NCBI GenBank assembly: GCA_947259675.1
Contig: CAMYNE010000315.1
Coordinates: forward strand, 1 to 5,748
From: an uncultured Pirellulaceae bacterium
GTDB taxonomy: Bacteria > Planctomycetota > Planctomycetia > Pirellulales > Pirellulaceae
DNA: 5,748 bases
Reading direction: 5' to 3'
This document shows positions 1-5,099 of the stretch, piece after piece; the first letter of the stretch is position 1, and the number at the start of each line of letters is the position of its first letter. A program made the position numbers and the translations under genes. Below the pieces are notes generated by a model. That model made no database searches. It was not told the DNA's origin and was given only the letters and a program-made list of their open reading frames with translations.

Positions 1-171
1 GCCCTTAAAGCGCGGGGGCTTGACTTCCGTCTTCCCGTCGGCCTGAAACATGCCTTCATAAAAGGCAGGGTCCCGTTCGGTCAGGATCAGACAGCAAGCT
101 AAATTACGCAACATCGCCTTGCGATGGCTGGACGAGCGGCCGAGGTGGCGGCCTTTTCTTCTATGTCTCAT
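1..171 (-). CDS. rplQ: 50S ribosomal protein bL17, partial (C-terminal part beyond the left edge)
   Basis: The visible 57 codons begin with MRHRRKGRHLGRSSSHRKAM, the diagnostic N-terminus of bL17, a large-subunit protein near the exit of the peptide tunnel. After LRNLACCLILTERD the family normally goes almost directly into a segment like I-x-TT-x-x-KAKE. Here there are at least 23 further residues (DPAFYEGMF...PPRFKG) and the reading frame is still open at the edge. From memory, planctomycete bL17 proteins carry an insertion at this place. The ATG is preceded by GGTGA four bases upstream, a good ribosome binding site. The gene is the last visible member of the operon, 42 bases downstream of rpoA. 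The 3' end and any terminator lie outside the window. Confidence 0.96.
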   Translation of the reverse strand, partial: MRHRRKGRHLGRSSSHRKAMLRNLACCLILTERDPAFYEGMFQADGKTEVKPPRFKG

Positions 172-213
172 GATTTCACCAGGTTTTTGTTGTTTGTCAG
201 CAGACAGTTTTTA

Positions 214-1203
214 CTAGTTAATGACGGGTGGTGAAGGAACTTTCATTCCCAAGTGCAATCCAAGTTCGCCAAGAATCTGGCGAACTTCAACCAAAGTCGT
301 TTCGCCAAAGTTGCGGATTTCCATCAGCATGTCTTCATTTTTTTGAACCAGGTCACGGACCTGCATGATCCCGTCGCTTTCCAGGCAGTTCATGGCTCGG
401 ACGGAGAACCGGAGATCGGCGATCGCCATGTTGAACTTGGACTCCTGAGCCGCATCAATCCCGCCGCTGCTGCGAGGCTGTGAGTGGACCTGGGCGCCGA
501 GTTCGGAATATTGAACAAACGGATTCAAGTGTTTACGCAGGACTTTGGCCGCTTCGACCAACGCCATTTCAGGGTTGATTGAACCGTTCGTCCAGATTTC
601 AAGGTTAAGGCGATCATAGTTTGTTTTCTGACCAACACGCGTTTCTTCGACGTCGTAACGAACTCGCGTCACGGGGCTGTAGACTGCATCGATCGGAATG
701 ATGCCGACTTCGTGGTCACGACCGCTGTGTTCCGTGGCCGGCACATATGAGCGACCATTTTCGACAACCATTTCCATCATGAACGGGACATCGTCGGTCA
801 GCGTGCACAAAATGTGGTCTTTGTTGATGATTTCAACCTCGCCACCCGTTTGGACGTCATGACCTGTAATCGGGCCGGCCGTGTTTTTTTCGACGGTGAT
901 GACTTTCATCTGTTCGGTATGATTTTTGACCACCAGTGATTTGACGTTTAAAACGATTTCGGTAACGTCTTCCAGGACTCCCGCGATCGAAGAAAACTCA
1001 TGGTTTGCACCGCGAATTTTGATCTGGGTCACCGCGCTACCTTCGAGGCTGGAGAGCAGGATGCGACGAATACTGTTGCCAATCGTCGTTCCAAAACCGC
1101 GCTCAAACGGTTCAGCGGTAAACTTGCCAAAAGTCGAAGATAACGAACTGCGATCGCAGTCAACAACGCTAGGTAATTCCAATCCGCGCCAACGAATATG
1201 CAT
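214..1203 (-). CDS. rpoA: DNA-directed RNA polymerase subunit alpha
   Basis: This 329-residue protein has the full length of bacterial RNA polymerase alpha, the dimer that starts core assembly (N-terminal domain) and contacts UP elements and activators (C-terminal domain). The N-terminal domain shows the dimerisation signature ERGFGTTIGNSIRRILLSS at residues 34-52, and VENGRSYVPA at 147-156. A linker at about 235-255 (QVHSQPRSSGG) leads to the C-terminal domain at about 258-320. In that domain R269, N272 and C273 match the DNA-contacting R265, N268 and C269 of E. coli, and G300 matches G296, but E. coli K298 is a threonine here (T302). The ATG at 1203 has GGAG seven bases upstream, which supports this start. 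It ends in TAA. It sits between rpsK and rplQ with no rpsD, unlike the E. coli alpha operon. Confidence 0.98.
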   Translation of the reverse strand: MHIRWRGLELPSVVDCDRSSLSSTFGKFTAEPFERGFGTTIGNSIRRILLSSLEGSAVTQIKIRGANHEFSSIAGVLEDVTEIVLNVKSLVVKNHTEQMKVITVEKNTAGPITGHDVQTGGEVEIINKDHILCTLTDDVPFMMEMVVENGRSYVPATEHSGRDHEVGIIPIDAVYSPVTRVRYDVEETRVGQKTNYDRLNLEIWTNGSINPEMALVEAAKVLRKHLNPFVQYSELGAQVHSQPRSSGGIDAAQESKFNMAIADLRFSVRAMNCLESDGIMQVRDLVQKNEDMLMEIRNFGETTLVEVRQILGELGLHLGMKVPSPPVIN

Positions 1204-1210
1204 TTGTGGT

Positions 1211-1214
1211 CTCC
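1211..1214 (-). promoter_or_regulatory. ribosome binding site of rpoA
   Basis: GGAG on the minus strand lies seven bases before the rpoA ATG and fixes that start. It falls in the 109-base gap after rpsK, so rpoA has its own translation signal and does not depend on translation through the damaged upstream gene. Confidence 0.75.
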
Positions 1215-1312
1215 GTAAGAAAAAGTTTTCAATCCTTATTCGCTACCAGGGCCTACTAAGGACTGACAAAGTGTATTGTTCATCGCGCGGACAATCCACA
1301 CGCGAATCGGGT

Positions 1313-1636
1313 TTATACGCGACGCTTCTTCCGCGGGCGACAACCGTTGTGAGGAATCGGGGTGCAATCTTCTATCGATTTGATATTCAGTCCCGCACCT
1401 TGAAGAGCTGTAATCGCACTTTCGCGACCACTTCCGGGGCCCTTCACTCGAACGTCGTTCTCCTTGACACCAAACTTGACTGCCTTTTCAGCAGCTCAGG
1501 TTCCAGCACTCGCCCAACACAAAGTTTCACCCTTCGTGTCGGTGATCGTCACGGTTGTATTGTTAAACGACGCTTGGATGTGAGCCACGCCATAGGTCAC
1601 ATTACGTCGAACTCTTTTTTTCTTTGATTTTGCCAC
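1313..1636 (-). pseudogene. rpsK: 30S ribosomal protein uS11, disrupted by internal deletion and TGA stop
   Basis: uS11 is a small-subunit platform protein that binds 16S rRNA and is normally about 125-130 residues. The frame reads V/M-AKSKKKRVRRNVTYGVAHI, continues through ASFNNTTVTITDTKG to WASAGT at codon 46, then hits TGA at codon 47 (bases 1498-1496). It resumes in the same frame with AAEKAVKFGVKEND, VKGPGSGRESAITALQGAG and the classic ending TPIPHNGCRPRKKRRV before TAA. Aligned to E. coli uS11, the universal block around [18 protein letters not shown] is gone: 20 residues are replaced by one stop codon, a net loss of 57 bases. The GTG start is chosen because an in-frame TAA lies two codons upstream, GGAAG sits eight bases before it, and the protein N-terminus matches the family. 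All flanking genes look intact. Either this is an assembly or sequencing error or cloning loss, or it is a true pseudogene with a working copy elsewhere. Confidence 0.9.
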
Positions 1637-1644
1637 TACTTACA

Positions 1645-1649
1645 CTTCC
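1645..1649 (-). promoter_or_regulatory. ribosome binding site of rpsK
   Basis: GGAAG on the minus strand lies eight bases before the GTG taken as the rpsK start. With the in-frame TAA at 1642-1640 it leaves GTG 1636 as the only reasonable start. Confidence 0.55.
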
Positions 1650-1715
1650 GATGCGATGTTTTTTGTCTTTGTAAAAATAACCCGACCAACGAACAGCCGG
1701 GCCGATTGATCTTGT

Positions 1716-2099
1716 TTATCGAAGATCCTTAACACCCTTTTTACCAGCAACCGTCTTTTTCGGTCCTTTGCGGGTTCGGGCGTTGGTTTTGGTTCTCTGA
1801 CCGCGGACCGGTAGTCCAACGCGATGTCGAATTCCACGATAACAGCGAATGTCTCGCAAGCGATTAATGCTTTGCTGAACCTGACGTCGGAGTGGTCCTT
1901 CAACCGTGTAGTCTCGCTCCAGGATCTTCGAGATACGAGCGATTTCTTCGTCCGTCATGTCTCGAGCTTTTTTGTCCTGGTCGACACCCGCCTTGTGGCA
2001 CAAGTCACGGGCGGTTTGAGGTCCTACACCATACAAGTACGTCAGCGAAATGACCGCTTTGCGGTCATTCGGAATATCAACACCCAACAAACGTGGCAT
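1716..2099 (-). CDS. rpsM: 30S ribosomal protein uS13
   Basis: This 127-residue protein is complete uS13, which sits in the head of the small subunit and contacts the large subunit and the P-site tRNA. It starts MPRLLGVDIPNDRKAVISLT, has the helix-hairpin segment YLYGVGPQTARDLCHKAGVD (21-40), the conserved RLRDIRCYRGIRHRVGLPVR (80-99) and the basic tail QRTKTNARTRKGPKK (101-115). The open frame extends ten codons further upstream to another ATG (2129), but the family N-terminus and GGAG nine bases before 2099 show that 2099 is the real start. It lies 177 bases downstream of rpmJ and 79 bases upstream of rpsK. A perfect hairpin falls over codons 11-17, which could affect early translation. Confidence 0.97.
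   Translation of the reverse strand: MPRLLGVDIPNDRKAVISLTYLYGVGPQTARDLCHKAGVDQDKKARDMTDEEIARISKILERDYTVEGPLRRQVQQSINRLRDIRCYRGIRHRVGLPVRGQRTKTNARTRKGPKKTVAGKKGVKDLR
2049..2069 (-). repeat. perfect 9-bp inverted repeat inside the start of rpsM
   Basis: In the mRNA sense the sequence is AATGACCGC, a 3-base AAA loop, then GCGGTCATT. The two arms pair perfectly over nine bases. It begins 30 bases after the A of the rpsM start codon and encodes N-D-R-K-A-V-I. It could form a stable hairpin in the message. The amino acids are normal for uS13, so a purely coding origin is possible. Confidence 0.6.
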
Positions 2100-2108
2100 A
2101 CGTTTTTT

Positions 2109-2112
2109 CTCC
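2109..2112 (-). promoter_or_regulatory. ribosome binding site of rpsM
   Basis: GGAG followed by an A-rich nine-base spacer precedes the ATG at 2099. It decides between this start and the in-frame ATG 30 bases upstream, which would put the site inside the coding region. Confidence 0.75.
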
Positions 2113-2116
2113 AGTG

Positions 2117-2140
2117 CCTGCCGCCGCAATGACGGTCAGG
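2117..2140 (-). promoter_or_regulatory. possible leader hairpin just upstream of the rpsM ribosome binding site
   Basis: On the minus strand, CCTG-A-CCG and CGG-CAGG can pair in a seven-bp stem with one bulged A and a nine-base loop. It ends a few bases before the GGAG of rpsM, so the ribosome binding site would stay single-stranded next to it. The loop and stem contain GTCATT, which is also complementary to AATGAC at 2069-2064 in the rpsM coding hairpin, so two exclusive foldings are possible. The regulatory role is inferred only. Confidence 0.3.
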
Positions 2141-2276
2141 AAAACCAAAATTTGATCCAAATACAGATTCGATACAACTCACAAGCCATTGACATTCGCC
2201 AAACGCACTTGCGGAACACCCAAGCCTGAAAAAACCGGGTTACGAGGTCGACACGACGACCGAAATTCAGCCGCAA

Positions 2277-2390
2277 TTAGCCTTGGCGCTGCTTATGACG
2301 TGGATTCGTGCAAATTATGTAGACTCGACCCTTTCGTCGAACTACTTTGCAGTTTTCGCAGATTCGTTTTACGCTGGCGCGGACCTTCAT
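2277..2390 (-). CDS. rpmJ: 50S ribosomal protein bL36
   Basis: This 37-residue gene reads MKVRASVKRICENCKVVRRK, then GRVYIICTNPRHKQRQG and TAA. It is the complete zinc-ribbon protein bL36 of the large subunit, with the four metal ligands C11, C14, C27 and H32 all present, so it is the zinc-binding (C+) form. It is at the usual full length for the family. No strong Shine-Dalgarno sequence is visible; GACGAG lies nine bases before the ATG. It is the first gene of the leftward ribosomal operon, with a good promoter about 80 bases upstream, and rpsM follows after 177 bases. Confidence 0.97.
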   Translation of the reverse strand: MKVRASVKRICENCKVVRRKGRVYIICTNPRHKQRQG

Positions 2391-2470
2391 CGCAATTCGC
2401 TCGTCAATATAGTATTAAAGCCCATCAGTATTGCGTTTATTGGCGTCATCAGCAAGGGCCAAATTTGGCG

Positions 2471-2501
2471 ATTATAGTCCATTTTACAGGTAGACGGTCA
2501 C
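2471..2501 (-). promoter_or_regulatory. probable sigma-70-type promoter of the rpmJ-rpsM-rpsK-rpoA-rplQ operon
   Basis: On the minus strand a perfect TATAAT (2476-2471) has GTGACC (2501-2496) upstream, four of six matches to TTGACA, at a long 19-base spacing. TGACCG at 18 bases is an alternative. Transcription would begin near 2464, giving a leader of about 75 bases before rpmJ. It lies in the divergent gap exactly where an operon promoter is needed. Confidence 0.5.
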
Positions 2502-2543
2502 CTCTTTGTCGTTCCGTCTCCAGGACCGAATGGAAACGGCGTT

Positions 2544-2560
2544 CGGAGCGCGAAGCTCCG
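2544..2560. repeat. short perfect stem-loop in the intergenic region
   Basis: CGGAGC, a five-base loop GCGAA, then GCTCCG. The six-bp stem is GC-rich and has no T-run after it on either strand, so it is not a typical intrinsic terminator. It lies upstream of the ribosomal promoter and could be a protein site, a dispersed intergenic repeat unit or chance. Confidence 0.45.
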
Positions 2561-2734
2561 CTGAGCCGAGACATGTTCGGGAGCCTCACGTTCCCAATAT
2601 TGCGATTTTTTTGGGTCGTTTCTAAACACGATTTGCCCTCTCCTGCCGTCCAATTTCGAAGTTTTTGCTAAAGAGGCCCGCTTCCGACCCCAAATGCCCA
2701 AAAAAATGTCAACACACACCAATCAAAAAGCCGA

Positions 2735-2764
2735 TTCAAAACTGATAGCTAGCGAAAGTATTAC
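2735..2764 (+). promoter_or_regulatory. weak promoter candidate for the cytochrome gene
   Basis: TTCAAA (2735-2740) and TATTAC (2759-2764) each match the sigma-70 consensus at four of six positions with an 18-base spacer. This would start transcription near 2770, about 20 bases before the cytochrome ATG. A TATAAC at 2786-2791 is closer to consensus but overlaps the start codon region. The assignment is tentative. Confidence 0.22.
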
Positions 2765-2792
2765 GATTATTTAGCTTTTAAGCATTATAACG

Positions 2793-5081
2793 ATGGTGCG
2801 TCTCAATCAGATTGCCACGATTGGCTTCTTCTTGGCCCCTTTGGTGTTGGGCTTGGCTGTTTTACTGCCTGTCGAATCGTCGATTAGGCCGGAATTCCGT
2901 TCCAACGCGACAAAGCAGACCCCCGAATCGGCTCCCGTCGTTACCCGAGTAGCTTTTCTTCAGCCGCAGCAAGACGAAGTTGAAACTCAGACTCCTGGTT
3001 TTGACCGTCAAGTCGCTAAAGGTGAGGGCACGCCCCAAGCTGGCAACGAACTTAAACAAATTGCGATTAATGCGATTCGCCAATCCGATGAATTTCAGAA
3101 CTTTCCGGCGAACGATCAGGAAACACACGAATCACTCCGTAAAGCGCTCGCCAAACTGAGTCCAGAAGAACTCCAGCGGATGCAATGCTTGCCGCCTGGC
3201 TGTGTTGCCGGTTTGCCAAGTGTGAATGTGTCTCAAAAGGCGATCCATCCACACCACGATTTGAAACCACCCAACAACCCCACAAAGGCTTCTCGCTCTC
3301 GATTCGATGAAAAGTCGCAGGATATCTCGTACGAACGAATCGTAAGCCTGCCCAATCCTCATCCCAATGCATCCAAGTCTGGAACTGGGTCAAAGAACAG
3401 ATCGGCGAACCCAACTTCCAACGCTGAGGATCCGCACTTTGAAGTGTTCTCGAAAAGCTCTTTTCCGTCGGCGACTGAATGCGCAAGTTGTCACCAACAG
3501 ATTTTTGATGAGTGGGCCGGTTCGAGCCACGCTTACGCCTCCGTTTCGCCGATGTTTCAAGTCTTTGAAGATAAGATCAACAAACTATCGCAAGGCACTA
3601 TTGGCTACTTTTGCATGCGATGTCATGCGCCTGTCGCAACCACGATGGGTTTGCGCAGAGATCAAGCTATTTGGGATGGGCCGCGTGTTTTCCGTGAAGG
3701 CGTGACTTGTGTCGCTTGCCATCGCGTCAAAAGCAATTACGTCAAATCCAACGGCGAACGAAGAATCGAACCAGGTGACATTTATGAGCCGGTGTTCGGT
3801 GCGGGCGACGGGATGGGAGTCGAGTTGGCACTCAAATACAAACAATATTTCAAAGTCAAAGATAGTGCCGCTGACAAGACTCCCGGGCAAGCCATGCATC
3901 GCCGTTCGATCCAGTTCGAAGAGTTGAAGAAAAGCACTTTCTGTGTCTCGTGCCATCAAGTTGCCGTTCAACCGGGGGTCAAATTGGAAGTGGTTTGGGA
4001 TCAGTACCGTGCATCCCCCGCGTATCGGCAAGGCGTAACCTGTCAGGACTGCCACATGGGAAAGGTTCCTGGAGTCGATGCCGGCTACAGTGTGGGTCCC
4101 GCCGCCGTCGTCAACGACAAGGTCGTGAACCCCGAACGTCAACATTCAAATCACATGTTTTACGGCCCCGGTTATTCGATCGCGCATCCAGGCGTCTTTC
4201 CCCAAAACCCAGATGCCGACCGTTGGTCGTTTAATGACTGGCTCGAATTCGATTGGCGTGCCGGGTGGGGGACTAACGAATTCGAGGAAGCGTTGGCACT
4301 GGGAATCGTGTTCGCCAGTTTTCCACCCGCCTGGCAGGAAGTTGATGACCGTTACGATGCTCGCGGAATCATCGATGTCAATCTAAAGAAGCTCAGATAC
4401 AAAAAAGACATTCGTCGACAACTTCTGGAGAACGGTTCAAAGCTGGACGGCCCGTTTTTTGCCGGCACACCAACTTGCGGACAGGCTTTAAAATTCAACT
4501 ATTGTGTTTCCAATACCAATCCGGGACACAACATGCCCAGCGGCTCACTGGGTGCACAGCCGCAACTTTGGCTGAACGTTGTTCTGATCGGTCCCAGTGG
4601 TGAACGCTTGTGGGAATCGGGCTATCTCGACTCCAACGGCGACCTCGCAGACAACAATTCACTTGAAGTTCTAGCCCGCCGGGTGCCGCTGGATACGCAA
4701 CTGTTCAACTTGCAAACCAAGTTTCTGACGACGAACGTCAAGGGAACCGACCGCGAAATGTATCTGCCCATTAATTTCGACTTTGACCAACTCCCGTTTC
4801 TTCGTCCGGCTCCACAACCCGTTACGGTTATCAATCACCCTCCCTTTGTTCGTATGGAAGCGCATTCGATCGCGCCGCTTGGGTCGCGAAGAGCCAAATA
4901 TGTCGTGCCGGCGTGGTTGATTCAGCAACCAGGGACGTACCGATTGACGGTGAGGATGCGAAGTCGGGCGGAACCGATCTACTTTATGCGATTCTGCAAT
5001 GCGTCTCCTGAAATGGAGCGAATGATGAACGAGTGGATCGCGGATTTCCACATCAGTTCGTCCGTTTTTGAAGTTAGGTAA
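2793..5081 (+). CDS. exported pentaheme c-type cytochrome
   Basis: This 762-residue protein has an N-terminal hydrophobic segment (about 7-26, IATIGFFLAPLVLGLAVLLP), a signal peptide or membrane anchor. Residues 30-225 form a polar, proline- and serine-rich stretch with no domain I recognise. The heme part follows with five CxxCH sites: CASCH 230, CMRCH 274, CVACH 306, CVSCH 384 and CQDCH 417. Histidines such as H246 (in WAGSSHAYA), H369, H451 and H454 could be distal ligands. The layout, with a W-x-x-S-x-H after heme 1 and EGVTC/QGVTC before hemes 3 and 5, resembles cytochrome c554-like multiheme proteins. The C-terminal 210 residues have no heme site but contain NPGHNMPSG (576-584) and a likely beta-sandwich, also seen in multiheme cytochromes. 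It should transfer electrons outside the cytoplasmic membrane; the partner is unknown. No clear Shine-Dalgarno sequence precedes the ATG. The start is chosen because it gives the export signal directly. Confidence 0.9.
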   Translation: MVRLNQIATIGFFLAPLVLGLAVLLPVESSIRPEFRSNATKQTPESAPVVTRVAFLQPQQDEVETQTPGFDRQVAKGEGTPQAGNELKQIAINAIRQSDEFQNFPANDQETHESLRKALAKLSPEELQRMQCLPPGCVAGLPSVNVSQKAIHPHHDLKPPNNPTKASRSRFDEKSQDISYERIVSLPNPHPNASKSGTGSKNRSANPTSNAEDPHFEVFSKSSFPSATECASCHQQIFDEWAGSSHAYASVSPMFQVFEDKINKLSQGTIGYFCMRCHAPVATTMGLRRDQAIWDGPRVFREGVTCVACHRVKSNYVKSNGERRIEPGDIYEPVFGAGDGMGVELALKYKQYFKVKDSAADKTPGQAMHRRSIQFEELKKSTFCVSCHQVAVQPGVKLEVVWDQYRASPAYRQGVTCQDCHMGKVPGVDAGYSVGPAAVVNDKVVNPERQHSNHMFYGPGYSIAHPGVFPQNPDADRWSFNDWLEFDWRAGWGTNEFEEALALGIVFASFPPAWQEVDDRYDARGIIDVNLKKLRYKKDIRRQLLENGSKLDGPFFAGTPTCGQALKFNYCVSNTNPGHNMPSGSLGAQPQLWLNVVLIGPSGERLWESGYLDSNGDLADNNSLEVLARRVPLDTQLFNLQTKFLTTNVKGTDREMYLPINFDFDQLPFLRPAPQPVTVINHPPFVRMEAHSIAPLGSRRAKYVVPAWLIQQPGTYRLTVRMRSRAEPIYFMRFCNASPEMERMMNEWIADFHISSSVFEVR
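2884..2898 (+). repeat. 15-bp direct repeat, copy 1
   Basis: TTAGGCCGGAATTCC occurs here near the start of the cytochrome gene and again at 5733-5747 in the following gene. The copies are read in different frames (I-R-P-E-F versus L-G-R-N-S), so the identity is not due to a shared peptide. Confidence 0.6.
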
Positions 5082-5099
5082 GCGGCAAAAAAAACTACT

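Larger units (their letters stand above)
2391..2792. other. divergent intergenic region between the ribosomal operon and the cytochrome gene
   Basis: This 402-base stretch separates the leftward rpmJ from the rightward cytochrome gene. It contains the candidate ribosomal promoter near 2471-2501, a short perfect stem-loop at 2544-2560, T- and A-rich runs near 2605-2612 and 2700-2707, and an AT-rich zone from about 2710 to 2792 before the cytochrome start. Open frames crossing it show no recognisable protein family, no good ribosome binding site and no conserved motif, so I call no gene here. I see no tRNA or other RNA gene. Confidence 0.6.

Noticed and set aside
1204..1312. Possible rpsD remnant between rpsK and rpoA
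   Set aside because: The 109-base gap has no uS4-like codons in any frame; it holds only the rpoA ribosome binding site.
926..1627. 233-codon open frame on the plus strand across rpoA and rpsK
   Set aside because: It is antisense to two clear ribosomal-operon genes and its product has no recognisable family. Its length is partly due to the missing rpsK segment.
2100..2129. Longer rpsM with ten extra codons (start at 2129)
   Set aside because: uS13 proteins begin at MPRL, and GGAG sits at the correct distance from 2099.
2189..2671. 160-codon open frame on the plus strand
   Set aside because: It runs antisense through rpmJ and through the promoter, with arginine-rich low-meaning sequence and no family.
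2498..2722. 74-codon open frame on the minus strand in the intergenic region
   Set aside because: No ribosome binding site, no known motif, and it overlaps the stem-loop and the ribosomal promoter -35; probably chance.
3186..3204. CLPPGC as a sixth heme site
   Set aside because: The spacing is Cx4C and no histidine follows, so it is not a CxxCH heme site.
3585..4145. 186-codon minus-strand open frame inside the cytochrome gene
   Set aside because: It is antisense to the heme-binding region, whose CxxCH pattern proves the plus-strand frame.
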